A DNA stretch of 64,000 nt. Origin: Hibiscus mutabilis. Taxonomy: Eukaryota > Streptophyta > Magnoliopsida > Malvales > Malvaceae. Where the stretch lies: assembly GCA_019671005.1 (NCBI GenBank), contig CM033747.1:23029188-23093187 (forward strand). Direction: 5' to 3'. Below the pieces are notes generated by a model that did not search any database, had not been told where the DNA came from, and worked only from the letters and a program-made list of their open reading frames with translations. Of this stretch, positions 12,599 through 23,223 are shown one piece after another (position 1 is the first letter of the stretch; each line of letters begins with the position of its first letter). The position numbers and the translations under genes are program-made.

Positions 12599-13516
12599 TG
12601 TCGTAACAGGGGTTTTACCCTCTACGAAAAATAAAGATGTTTTAAGAAAAAAAATTGTGTTCTTTACGGAGTCAAAGGAGACGTCACCCGGAGACTGGGA
12701 TGACACTCCCAACAGAACACCGCAAATATTTTTAAAATGGAAAATAGTGGAAAATATGGGGATAATAGATTGAGTCGCCACAGGCAACTTTGGTAGGCCG
12801 GACATCGTAAAAAAATAACTAGAGATTCTAAAACGTTTGGGTTCGGGAGTCGGTTACGCGTGGGGAAGGATTAGCACTCCCACAACGCCCAAAATTGGTA
12901 CCGCGTTGATTTGATGTTGTCTTTGCAGGAAAACAAAAATTCAAATTTAAAATTTAAAATTTAATCCCCAAAAAGCAGTCTAAGGAGAACGTTTCCTTAT
13001 TTACGAAAACCGGGGATTATGACACATAAATGAGTCAGGATGTCACTTCCTAATCGGTTATTCGAAATAAAATGGAACATACTTCCTTAAATTGGCCGGA
13101 TTTATTTTCTTTCAAAAAAATTCTGAAGTGAAATAAATAAAATAATATAATATACATATAATGTAATATATATCATACAATAATAGTAACAAATATATGT
13201 ATGATATACTAAATATAAAGTTATACATATTACAGTAAATATAATAATATGATATATATTAATAAAAAATAATTATAAAAATGATAATAACTATATAATA
13301 ATAATAAACTATATACATATACTACACACTATAATATATGTAATTATATAATATACATATGTATAATACTAAAATAATAATATATATAAATACAAAATAT
13401 AACACATGTAATAGGAAAATAAAAATACATGTACATATATAATAATAATAATAATAATAATACATATATTATATATTTACATACTATATATAAATATATA
13501 TATATATATGCGTCTG

Positions 13517-13570
<54 letters not shown>

Positions 13571-14090
13571 GGAAACAGTGACCAAATTATAAAACAAATA
13601 AAGTTCAAAACTAAAAGAGGGACGAAATTGAAAGAAAATGAAAAGGGGAAAGCTTGCAGAGATAGAAAAAATGGGGAGAGGGACTGATGGAGTAATTTTA
13701 CCCTTTAAATCTGATTTAAATGGAAATTGGTGACCAAATTAAAAATCGTTTTAAAAATGCAGGGACCTGGGTTGTAAATATCCCATACGACAGAGCCCAA
13801 GTGTAACATGGGCAGGGACGGAGGGATCAAGTGTGGAATTATCCCATTTTTCAACCTAAGTATAAGTTAAAATTCTTTAGAAAACAAAGGATTAATGCTC
13901 ATTTTTTTCAAACAAAATAAAGAAACTATGTGCTTTCTTCCACGCGTGTCATCGTTGCTTCCCCTCTGACCACACGCCTGCCGCACTGCTCTCCACCGCC
14001 CAAAACGTCGTTCTCACCGCCCATTCTGTCAGATTTCAGATCTGAAAATTACTAAAAAAACACAACTTGTATCTTCTTTTATTATTAAAA
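12599..14090 (-). repeat. Tat/Ogre-type LTR, copy A
   Basis: On the minus strand it ends CTGTTACGACA at 12599, the same end as the plus-strand copy that is followed by a PBS at 17447. It holds the LTR hairpin block at 12860-12883 and a (TAA)n tract. The right-hand border is approximate, set where similarity to copy C ends. No coding sequence was seen. Confidence 0.7.
13515..13568. repeat. (TAA)n microsatellite in LTR copy A
   Basis: About 17-18 uninterrupted ATA/TAA units. The inverted copy at 16490-16550 holds the matching but shorter, interrupted tract beside the same TATATAT and GCGTCTGAT or AGACGC sequence. Confidence 0.9.
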
Positions 14091-14232
14091 GTTTGGGTAT
14101 AAAAACCCTTAAGTTTTCGGATGTAAATGGGAGGTTTTTGGTTCGAATGAAATAGAAAAAGAGAGGTTCGAAATGATAAAGAAATATGGGGGTTTTTTGA
14201 AATAAAAAAGGCATTTTATTTTTCCCTCTTGG

Positions 14233-14538
14233 TCATTTGAATAAAAAAGATACAAACAACGAACGTATAAAAAAGGGGGCCGAATCCGAATTGAAGAAGG
14301 TAAAAAAATAAATACCTTGATATTTTTGGTTCGACTCAGATCTACGTAATTTGGGGCCTTTGTTTGAAAATTCGACCTCGAATTCGGAGTCAGCACGTCG
14401 AGAGGAGTCAGAAAGATACGCCCTTTTACCTTTCCGATCGTCGGAGGCAGCAGCGACCACCGCTGGTGACCGGCGGTAACTGCGGAGAGCGGCAGCGAAG
14501 GGGGAGTCAAAGGAATGTGTTCTTTGCGGAGTTGCCAT
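14233..14538 (-). CDS. Small basic ORF in a miniature LTR-element interior
   Basis: One hundred one codons, starting at an ATG whose bases form part of the PBS-like ATGGCAACTCCGC. The protein is rich in Arg, Ser and Ala (RSYRRSPAVVAAASDDRKGKR) and I do not recognise it. After codon 74 a good splice donor, AAG|GTATTT (exon end about 14316), suggests that only the first part is exonic. The plus-strand relative at 16165-16281 shares the RRSPA stretch and a similar donor-like GTG. It is not gag-like. Whether it is translated is unknown. Confidence 0.3.
   Translation of the reverse strand: MATPQRTHSFDSPFAAALRSYRRSPAVVAAASDDRKGKRAYLSDSSRRADSEFEVEFSNKGPKLRRSESNQKYQGIYFFTFFNSDSAPFFIRSLFVSFLFK
14526..14537 (-). 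other. PBS-like site after LTR copy C
   Basis: The minus strand reads TGGCAACTCCGC directly inside the LTR end at 14540. This matches the first 12 bases of the 17447-17464 PBS with one change, then diverges. It makes C the 5' LTR and A the 3' LTR of one short minus-strand element. Confidence 0.55.
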
Positions 14539-15624
14539 ATGGCGTAACAGGGGTTTTACCCTCTACGAAAAATAAAATGTTTTAAGAAAAGAAATGTATT
14601 CTTTATGGAGTCAAAGGAGACGCCACTCAGAGACCAGGATGACACTCCCAACAGAACACCGTAAATATTTTAAAAATGAAAAATATTGGCAAATGTGGAA
14701 CATATGAAAAATTGATGGATGGAGTCACCACCGACCACTTTGGTAGGCCGAACACCATTAAAAGGTAACCAGAGATTCAAAATTTTGGGTTCGAGAGTCG
14801 GTTACGCGTGGGGAAGGATTAGCACCCCCACAACGCCCAAAATTGGTACCGCGTTGATTTAGTGTTGTCTTTGTAAGAAAAAATCAAATTTTAATTTAAA
14901 ATTTAATCCCAAAAATGCGGTCTAAGGATAACATTTTCTTATTTACGAAAATCGAAGAAGATAACACCTGAATGAGTCAGGATGTCACTTCCTAACCAGT
15001 TACCCAAAATAAAATGGAAAATATCCCCTTAAATCAACCGATAAAAAAACTATATATGTGAAATAAAATAAACAAAAATATATATAAGTATGATAATATG
15101 TTAAGTGTAAAATAGTATACATATGTTAAGTGTAAAATAAAATAAACAAATAATAATAAGGGAAAATAATAACGTATATATATTTCATAATATGTTAAGT
15201 GTAAAATAGTATACATATAGTAATTACAATGATATAATATATTAATAAAAACAATTATAAAATACTAATAGATATATTAATATATAAATAATAATAATAA
15301 TAAATTATACAAATATACTATACATATAATACGTAAAACTACATAATGTACATGTATATAATACTATACATAATAATATACTATAATAATATACATATAT
15401 ATAGAAATAAAAATAAGTACTAAAAAATAAAATATACATAATAGTAGTAATACTGAACGTGAAAATAATATTAAATATATACATATAATATACTATAATA
15501 TAAATACTATGTAATGATAATATTGTATGTATATAATAATGATAATAATAATAATAATATGAATATATATATATAAATGTAAATGTAAAGCACATAGAAA
15601 TAAAAATGTATATATAATATAATG

Positions 15625-15636
15625 TACGTAGTAGTA

Positions 15637-15713
<77 letters not shown>

Positions 15714-15725
15714 AAGAAGAAGAAG
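15625..15725. repeat. Compound microsatellite (GTA)n(TAA)n(GAA)n
   Basis: Four GTA units run into about sixteen TAA units and then about fourteen GAA units without a break, inside LTR copy C. The stepwise change of the repeat unit suggests successive slippage from point changes. Confidence 0.9.
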
Positions 15726-16049
15726 CTGAAAGAAAAAATAAATAAAAAACAGAAACTATAAATATAAAAAGAAAAAGGACAGAATTATAAATTTTTGAAA
15801 GTTATAGGGACCAATTCGATGATTAAACCATGCGGCAGTCCCTGTTTGAAAATAATTTTTTATGATGAGGTATTTACCGTGTAATTTTTCCATTAAAAAC
15901 CTGTTGAAAATCAATTTAGTGACCAAATTAAAAACGAATTAAAATTTCTGGCGACCTATCACGTAATTACCCCATGCGGCAGATAATTTTTAAAAAAGGA
16001 AATGGGAAGGAGGGATTTAGTATGCAATTTACCCATGTTTTTGATCTAG

Positions 16050-16127
16050 TATATAAGCCAAAATTTGGGGGGAAAATTCATTATATCAAAGTGTTAAAAA
16101 AATCTACGCTCTCTCCTCCTTCTGCCG
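16050..16127 (+). promoter_or_regulatory. Promoter-like module, antisense to LTR copy C
   Basis: TATATAAG at 16050-16057 is followed 50-70 bases later by the pyrimidine-rich stretch CTCTCTCCTCCTTCTGCC. This is the layout of a plant TATA promoter and TC-rich leader. It points to plus while the LTR is on minus, as in the other Tat/Ogre LTRs here. Confidence 0.35.
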
Positions 16128-16164
16128 GTCCTTTGTCGGACCTAGCATGCCGCCGCAAGCCGCC

Positions 16165-16281
16165 ATGGACCGTCGGTCGCCGGCGGCCCAGAGTAGAAAA
16201 GTTGATGACTTTTCGGCTTTCTTTGATGCGGTGAGTCCAAATTCGAGATTGGTTTTTCACGAAACCTCCCAAAACGCCTAG
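16165..16281 (+). CDS. Small ORF related to the 14233-14538 ORF
   Basis: Thirty-eight codons, starting MDRRSPAAQSRK and ending at TAG 16279-16281. Base-level similarity to the reverse complement of about 14290-14480 is visible around GTGAGTCCAAATTCGAG and TAGATCT. Too short to assign, but it shows that the same miniature interior exists in both orientations. Confidence 0.25.
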   Translation: MDRRSPAAQSRKVDDFSAFFDAVSPNSRLVFHETSQNA

Positions 16282-16409
16282 ATCTAAAGCGAAAAATATA
16301 AAGGTGTTCTTTTTATCTTTTCGTATTCTCTTTTTTTTGTTTGGGTTTTTTTTTTGAATTGAAATTTCTTTTTTTATATATTTAAACCTATTTTTGCATA
16401 TATGAAAAC

Positions 16410-17444
16410 CTCCTTTTTATTTCGATTTCCAACCCCCTTTTTTAGTTTTGAACTTTATTTGTTTTATAATTTGGTCATTGTTTCCTTTTATTATTTATTT
16501 ATTTATTTATTTATTATTATTATTAGACGCATATATATATATGTATTTATATATAGTATGTAAATATATAATATTTATTATTATTATATATGTATGTATA
16601 TGTATTTTTATTTTTCTATTACATATGTTATATTTTGTATTTATATATATTATTATTTTAGTATTATACATATGTATATTATATAATTACATATATTATA
16701 GTGTGTAGTATATGTATATAGTTTATTATTATTATATAGTTATTATCATTTTTTATAACTATTTTTATTAATATATATCATATTATTATATTTACTGTAA
16801 TATGTATAACTTTATATTTAGTATATCATACATATATATATATGTACATTGTTACTATTATTATATGATATATATTACATTATAGGTATATTATATTATA
16901 TTATTTATTTATTTCATTTCGGAATTTTTTTGAAAGAAAAGAAATCCGGCCAATTTAAGGGAGTATGTTCCATTTTATTTTGAATAACCGGTTAGGAAGT
17001 GACATCCTGACTCATTCATGTGTCATCCTCCTCGGCTTTCGTAAATAAGGAAATGTTCTCCTTATACCGCTTTTTGGGGATTAAATTTTAAATTTAAAAT
17101 TCGAATTTTTGTTTTCCTGCAAAGACAACACCAAATCAACGTGGTGCCAATTTTGGGCGTTGTGGGGGTACTAATCCTTCCCCACGCGTAACCGACTCCC
17201 GAACCCAACCATTTTAGAATCTTTGGTTATTTTTTTACGGTGGCCGGTCTACCAAAGTGGTCAGTGGCGACTCCCTCCATTTTTTTTCATATTTTCCACT
17301 ATTTTCCATTTTTAAAATATTTACGGTGTTCTGTTGGGAGTGTCATCCCAGTCTCCGAGTGACGTCTCATTTGACTCCGTAAAGAGCACAGTTTTTTTCT
17401 TAAAACATCTTCATTTTGTAGAGGGTAAAACCTCTGTTACGACA
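16410..17444 (+). repeat. Tat/Ogre-type LTR, copy E (3' part)
   Basis: The reverse complement of 12599-13650 matches here from TTTTGAACTTTATTTG at 16446 to the end CTGTTACGACA at 17444, and a PBS follows at once. The front part found in copies A and C is absent; sequence related to the miniature interior (16140-16400) precedes it instead. The order interior-LTR-PBS-interior suggests a tandem or recombined element. Confidence 0.65.
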
Positions 17445-17446
17445 GA

Positions 17447-17464
17447 TGGCGACTCCGCTGGGGA
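17447..17464 (+). other. Primer-binding site TGGCGACTCCGCTGGGGA
   Basis: An eighteen-base site complementary to a tRNA 3' end (CCA side first), two bases inside the LTR end at 17444. This site type is known from Tat/Ogre elements, probably tRNA-Arg; I could not align a tRNA to confirm the isotype. Confidence 0.8.
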
Positions 17465-17702
17465 GGCTAAGAGGCAAAGGGGCGACGACCGGTGATTTAG
17501 CAGGGCAAGTGGACATTAGGTTTATCATTTTAGGGTTTTTAGGGTTAAAGAGTGTTTTAGGGGCGTTTTGGGGATTTAACAATTGGGTGTAATGGGTTAA
17601 TTGGATATCAGATTGGGTTTATATGGGTATTTTAAAATGTTGGTGGTTATTTGTATTGGGCTTATGGGCCCAGACAGAAAATGGGGACTACGGTTATTAT
17701 AC
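17465..17702 (+). other. Truncated interior of a Tat/Ogre-type element
   Basis: GC-richer leader sequence follows the PBS (AGGCTAAGAGGCAAAGGGG, then TTTTAGGGTTTTTAGGG) and ends at the TIR border. No ORF of note. Confidence 0.55.
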
Positions 17703-17871
17703 AAATTTTCGTAACTGCCACGTCTCTCAGTTAATGACAATTAACGGCTCAATGACCATTTTGTAATAAAAACTAAATTTTAATGACCATTATGTAATTT
17801 GTAAATATTGAAAGACTATTTTGTATTTTTAAGGATAATTTAGTGACTTTGTGTACTTTACCCAAAATATT

Positions 17872-18016
17872 TTTTGTGAGAATGTAATCCTGTACCGTAA
17901 TGGGTCATCTTGTAAGAGAAATTTTGGGTGAGAATGTGATGCCTCTCCGTGTTATTAAACCTCCAAGAGCAAATGGCGGCAGAGCTGTTGATAGCCGTCA
18001 AACACATAGCATCTGC
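17872..18016. other. Short spacer between two transposons
   Basis: About 145 bases between the TIR unit and the hAT target duplication. No ORF or repeat recognised. Confidence 0.5.
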
Positions 18017-18039
18017 TATGTGATTAGGGTTGTAAAAAG

Positions 18040-18415
18040 CTGACCCGACCCGAAAACATAACTAAAACCTGCTCGAGTCAGAACCTGGTTTAACCCGAGG
18101 ATGCGATGACCCGAAACCGATCTGTAACCGATTATTGTTGACTCGAACCCGAGTTGGACCTGTTATTGTAGTAACCGAATCCGACCTGCATCTGACCGAG
18201 AACGACCCGAACCCAAATTGAATATGTTACTCTGGACCCGAAACCCGACCTACACCCGACTAAAACGAACTCAAGCCTGAAACTGACCTGGCAGATAACC
18301 GATATTACCCGACTGAATTGACCCGAGATCCGATTTAACCCGACCTGTTAATTGACCCGACTTGTTTTGAACCCGACCCGTTGTTGACCTGGCTTGATAT
18401 TTACCTGACATGTAA
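18040..18415 (+). repeat. Left subterminal array (ACCCGACC)
   Basis: About 20 degenerate units on the theme ACCCGACCTGAAA, spaced 10-25 bases apart. Dense short motifs next to the TIR are where hAT transposases bind in known elements. Confidence 0.8.
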
Positions 18416-19583
18416 TTGAGAAAAGCTATGATTTGATTATTTGATGAATTTAAAGTGTTGATAAATGTAAACTATTAATTTTTAAAATTAATCTAAAGTA
18501 TTAAATAATCTTTTTATTATATATACATATATAATTAATTAAAAATATATAAAAAGATTGGATTTAGATATTCATTTGACACCACTAAGTTTAAAATTTT
18601 ATTAAATAATTCAATGCTTAATAATAATTCAATATGCTTAGTACTAACTCATTTAATATAAATTATGTCAAGTTAATAAGAATGAACATACTTAAAGTCA
18701 TTTTTAATGACATGTTATATTATGCTTCTATTCATTTTTAATTATCTTTTGGGTAAAATACAGTATAACATAATTCATGAATGAATGTCTTTTTTTCTTA
18801 TTAACTTGACCAAATTTTATTGATTAACTTGACCAAAATTTATTGGGGAAGATTAGAAACTCTTTGTTGATTACTTGATTTGATAAGAACTTAGTACACT
18901 TAAAAATGAATAAAACATAAATTTATTACAACTTAAAAATGTAGTACAACTTAATAAACTTACAAAGTACAAACTGAAATTATAAAATTTTGTTATGTGA
19001 TAATTTAAGAAACAAGCATAATTTAACAAGGTCAAACAAGATCTTAAGCTAATATATAAATTTACACAAAATTTACTAAAGATAATATTAAAATATAAGA
19101 CTATTTTTTATTATATTTATAAATACTAAAACTATCAAAATTTATAAATGTTATAACAAGATCTTAAGCACTATCAAGAGAAATCAACAATCGTCCCAAT
19201 TCAACAAAGAAATAAGAAATTAACAAAGTTTACTAAGATGTCATCACACAATTTTAGTAAACTTAAAGATGTTACAGTGCTGAAAAATGGAAATTGTGTT
19301 ATGGCAAACTAGTTGCATATTGGAATTGGCCGTCTTTTCCCGCTGAACTTCTTTGTATTTCTTAAACAACCTTGCTTTCGATGTTTTCACATAAAGATTT
19401 CAACATATTAATCAAAGAAAGAATTGATTTTTACAACAACAAACACTAAATTCTCATGTAATCACCAATTGTTTAATCAAATACACAATAAAATACATAA
19501 TTAAATCAAGAAAAAAAAAGCAATAATCTACTTGAAATTCAAAGATACTTAAAAAATCAATATTTGTATATCAGAGTGTCAAA

Positions 19584-19686
19584 TAGCTAAAACCTCTTAT
19601 TCAAACAACAAATAGCAGAAAATCACTATGTATGTATGTAACAAATATCTAAAACCTCTTATTCAAACAACAAATAGCAGAAAATC
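19584..19686 (+). repeat. Tandem duplication, unit about 60 bp
   Basis: The segment that starts AAAACCTCTTATTCAAACAA and runs through AATAGCAGAAAATC occurs twice, about 60 bases apart, separated by a TATGTATGTATG stretch. The copies are nearly identical. Confidence 0.85.
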
Positions 19687-19976
19687 TGTTCTTAATGAAT
19701 TGTGAATCGGCGCATTTTGGAGGGAAAGTGCCCGCTAGTTTTTTTAGTTTAGGGTAAATTTATTTCATAGCCCCTTTATCTTTAGGTGTCCTTCATTTAG
19801 GTCTTAAATTTTGTATGTATGTAACTATGTATCATGTATGTATGTATGTATGATAATGATATGTACGATTGTATGTATATATATGTATGAATTACAATAG
19901 TGATGCATGTATGTAACATGTACGTATGATATACATAGTTTATAGTTACATACATACATGATACATGTATTAGTAT

Positions 19977-20028
19977 ACATACATACATACATACATACAT
20001 ACATACATACATACATACATACATACAT
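19977..20028. repeat. (CATA)n microsatellite
   Basis: About 13 uninterrupted CATA units. A shorter imperfect ATGT/TGTA run lies just before it (19800-19960). Open frames across it encode only low-complexity residues and are not genes. Confidence 0.95.
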
Positions 20029-20034
20029 GTTCTA

Positions 20035-20330
20035 TTGCTTAAAGGTTTAGGGTTTAGGTGCTAGTGTTAATGGTTTAGGTTTTATAGAGTAGTTTAGGGT
20101 TATTGGTTTATGAGATTAATTTTTATGGCTTAAGGTTTATGGTTTAGGATTTAGTGTTTAGTATTAATGGTTTAAGCCTTTGGGTTATGGTGTAGTTTAG
20201 GATTATTGGTCTCTGAGATGAATTTCTATGACTTAAGGTCTATGATTTACGATTTAAGGCTTAGTGTATAAGATTAATTTCAAGTATTATATAGTTTAGG
20301 GTTATTGATTTATGAGATGAATTTCTATGG
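20035..20330 (+). repeat. Degenerate TTTAGGG-like repeats
   Basis: Many GGTTTAGGG, GGTTTATGA and TTAGGGTTATTGG units; one exact GGTTTAGGGTTTAGG lies near 20045-20060. A second field of GGGATTAGGGG units runs 21260-21660. They look like locally amplified simple sequence, not a true interstitial telomere. Confidence 0.6.
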
Positions 20331-20599
20331 TCTATACTATAATTTATAGTCTATAATATAATCTATATTCTATAGTTATAGTCTATACTATAGTCTATAG
20401 GTTAATGTTATAATATATGCATTGCATACTCTATAGTCTATATTGAATTACTGATATGTGAATACAAGTATAAGTGTATAATGTCATATGTGTAATGTGT
20501 TACGTGACTGATGATAATTTTTTAGGGGTTATATACCCTACAAGTTTATGTGACTAGTTTAGGCTTTGGGGATGAAACTTAGGGTTTAGGAGTTTAGTG

Positions 20600-22060
20600 T
20601 TCAATTAATTCACTACAAATCTTTATTTTATTGAAAATAATTTTTATTTATTTTTAATCTGTGTGATTTAGTCCAATATTTTTAATATAATAATATTTTT
20701 GTTCATTTTAGTCCCTACAAATATACTTTTAACTAAAACTTACCCATATTTATTTATATTTTTTAAATTTAATCCAAATCCTATACTTTTTGTAATTTAG
20801 TCCAAACCATATAAATTATAAGTCCCCATAACAATTCTAAAACTATAGCTATAATTTTAATTATAACCTAAATTGTGACTCGATTGAATTAAATTAAAAC
20901 CTATAAGTAAAATTTTGTGACTTAAATGAAAACATTTTAATGGCAGATGGACCAACATTGCAATTTCCTCTAAGCTAAACCAATAGGCGGTTTTTCCTCC
21001 AAATTCTAAATTGATTTTGAACCCAAAAGTTGCAATTTACCCATTTGACTTTAATTTTTAAACTAAATAATTAATTTATTTTTTGCCGCCTCATTTTTAC
21101 TTTATAGACTAATTGCCCTTTAAGGCCTTGCCCTTTTAAATGTTTTCATTTTAGTCCTAATTTAATTTAGTTTAATTCAATTTAGTCACAATTATATATA
21201 TAAATATATATTTAAATTGTAACATATATAGCCATCCTAAGGGATATTTTGGTTCATAGTATTTCATAAAAAAAAATAGTTTAGGGATTAGGGGTAAATG
21301 TGTCAAGTGAAGTGTTTAGGGGTTATGGGATTAGTTTAGGGATTAGGGGATTAGGCTTGTACTCTAATTATTAGTGATTGTAAGATTTAGGGATTGAGGT
21401 TTGGGTTTATGGGTATAATATATATTTTCAAGTTGAATGTTTGAGGTTATAGGATTTGTCTAGGGATTAGGGGATTCGAGGATTAGGCTTGCACTTTAAT
21501 TATTAGTGAATGTAAGTTTTAGGGTTGATGTTTGGGATTTAGGGGTAAATGTGTCAAGTTTAGTGGTTGGTTGGGGTTATGAGATTAGTTTAGGGATTCA
21601 GTTTGCATTTTAATTATTAGTGATTGTAAGATTTAGGGGTTGAGGTTTGATGTTTAGGGATTCTAATTCACCACTATTTATTTTAAAATTTTCTAATCTA
21701 GTTCAATGTTTTTAATATGATGACATTTTTGTTCATTATAGTCCCTAAAACTTTATTTTTAGTCCAAATTGACCCATATTCATTTTTTGTAATTTAGTTC
21801 AATGTTTTTAATTTTAATTTAATATTTTTTCATTATAATCCCTAAAACTTTATTTTTATTCCAAATTGACCCCTTTTTTTTTTTTTTGTAATTTAGTCTA
21901 ATATTTTTAATATGATGATATTTTTATTCATTTTAGTCCCTAATTTTTTTTCACCGAAATTGACCCTTATTAATTTATAATTTTTGTAATTTCCTCAATA
22001 TTTTAGATATGAATCATTTGATGATATTTTTGATCATCCTAGTGCCTAATATTTATTTTT
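20600..22060 (+). repeat. Repeated block of about 110-130 bp inside the hAT
   Basis: A unit with AATTTAGTCCAAT, TTTTTAATATGATGA, TTCATTTTAGTCCCTA and CAAATTGACCC occurs about three times in tandem at 21675-22060, and once or twice more at 20600-20830. Copies differ by point changes and small indels. Confidence 0.7.
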
Positions 22061-22149
22061 TAATGTGATTCGGGTTCGTGAAAGGCGTTAAATAATTCAC
22101 TCGAAATGACCAACCCCAAAGTCTATATACTATTTGTACCAAACTCAAA

Positions 22150-22375
22150 CTTAATACGAATTCGAAACCTGAATTAACCCGACCTGAAATGAAACTGACT
22201 TGAAATTACCCGACCTAAAATGAACCCGACCTGAAATGAACCCAACCTAAAATAAACTCGATCTGAAACTGACCCGCATCCGACCCAAATCGAGTCAAAA
22301 TATCAAATCAACTTGAAATAACTTGTATCCGATTTGACCCGACCTGACAAGACTCGACTTGAAACCCATTCCGAT
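22150..22375 (+). repeat. Right subterminal array (ACCCGACC)
   Basis: About a dozen degenerate ACCCGACCTGAAATGA units. They stand in the same (direct) orientation as the left array, so the element ends are mirror images in the TIR only. Confidence 0.8.
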
Positions 22376-22415
22376 TACATGTTTTTACTTCCCTATATGT
22401 GATGGGAAACAATAG

Positions 22416-23212
22416 TTTTTTTTTACAAAAAAGGAAAAGTTCATTAACATTCAAAGTTTAGACCAAACATGGGCTTGAGCAATAAAGTTCCGGGTACAAA
22501 CCCGGGCAAGAAACAAAGCAGGCACAACAAAGCCTGAGAAAACATAACCGAACCAAATTCTTTCAAGGGAGCAGTGCATCCCAGCCGAAAGAGAAGCAAC
22601 CGACAGTAGTAAACATGAGACGTCAAATGCAGGATGAAGATGCATAACGTCTTTACCACTAAGGGCATATCGAAACGACGAACTTGGCGACGAACACAGA
22701 AGGTACCGACATGATCTTTAAGAACTTATCAGACGAACACGGCAGAGAAAATACCACGAAGGCCGATAAGTAGACTCTCCTCGTTGGAGGAGGGAGCTGA
22801 AGGGGGTAACGAAACCCATAAGCGATGAACCAGAGAAACAACTGGACAATGGGAACGACAAGCTGCATCCCCATGCACGACCGTCGGACCAGCCTTTAGG
22901 TCCTCAAAATCGCCAGCCACCAACCGAAAATCCTGACCTCCCACTGCTCTAAGACTCCAGAGGGACAACCATAAAGTACCGGGAGGTTAAACCTCCAACG
23001 AAAGACAAAACGGGTCCTCCAAAAAAATCCAAAAAAGGAAAAGTGAAAGGAAAAACAGTTAAGGGCATGATGAAAGGGAGAGAAAGGTTGAAAGAAGATG
23101 ATCGGCTCCTATTGACGTTGGAGCCATCAGAGAAGAATCTTCCCGAGATTGCAAAATGAAAGAGAAAACAATAAGGTTTAGAGTTGCAATAAAACTACAA
23201 GCACTTTCGCTA
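22416..23212 (-). mobile_element. LINE-type retroposon insertion, 797 bp
   Basis: On the minus strand it ends in ATGTTAATGAACTTTTCC, a T-run and then a poly(A) tail (22416-22424 as T on plus). The 11-bp repeat GGAAACAATAG flanks it (22405-22415 and 23213-23223). The poly(A) tail plus target duplication is the mark of target-primed reverse transcription. The body is GC-richer than its surroundings and has short minus-strand frames, none with RT motifs. It is therefore either a heavily shortened L1-like LINE or a retroposed transcript. Confidence 0.75.
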
Positions 23213-23223
23213 GGAAACAATAG

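Larger units (their letters stand above)
14540..16135 (-). repeat. Tat/Ogre-type LTR, copy C
   Basis: The minus-strand end is CTGTTACGCCA at 14540. Bases 14545-14900 repeat 12602-12920 closely (same TTTTACCCTCTACG, GACTCC and CGCGTGGGGAAGG blocks). A hairpin sits at 14808-14831 and microsatellites at 15625-15725. The right border is approximate, where the plus-oriented copy begins. Confidence 0.65.
12317..17863. mobile_element. TIR-bounded composite holding inverted LTR copies
   Basis: Bases 12317-12478 and the complement of 17703-17863 match over about 160 bp, starting GGGTAAAGTACAC and ending with the GACGTGGCAGTTAC segment. Both outer edges touch AAAATATT (12309-12316 and 17864-17871), a plausible 8-bp target duplication, although it is low in complexity. 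All of the interior seen here is LTR-retrotransposon sequence. I infer a MITE-like element split by LTR insertions. A transposon that carries LTRs as cargo is the alternative. Confidence 0.6.
18025..22395. mobile_element. hAT element, 4.37 kb, no transposase seen
   Basis: The left terminus is TAGGGTTGTAAAAA and the right terminus, read inward, is TAGGGAAGTAAAAA. Both are flanked by the perfect 8-bp duplication TATGTGAT (18017-18024 and 22396-22403), as hAT elements make. No transposase-like coding survives. The interior is AT-rich with several tandem repeats (19584-19686, 19977-20028, 20600-20830, 21675-22060). Subterminal GACCCGACC-rich arrays lie at both ends. Confidence 0.88.

Noticed and set aside
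15034..15595. Minus-strand hydrophobic frames that look like membrane proteins
   Set aside because: They are AT-rich low-complexity LTR sequence; Tyr/Phe/Ile bias follows from TA repeats.
19797..20028. Minus-strand open frames rich in Met-Tyr-Val-Cys
   Set aside because: They are only the translation of the CATA/TGTA microsatellite.
18025..22395. hAT interior as a telomere relic because of TTTAGGG-like words
   Set aside because: Units are too degenerate and lie inside a transposon bounded by TIRs and a target duplication.
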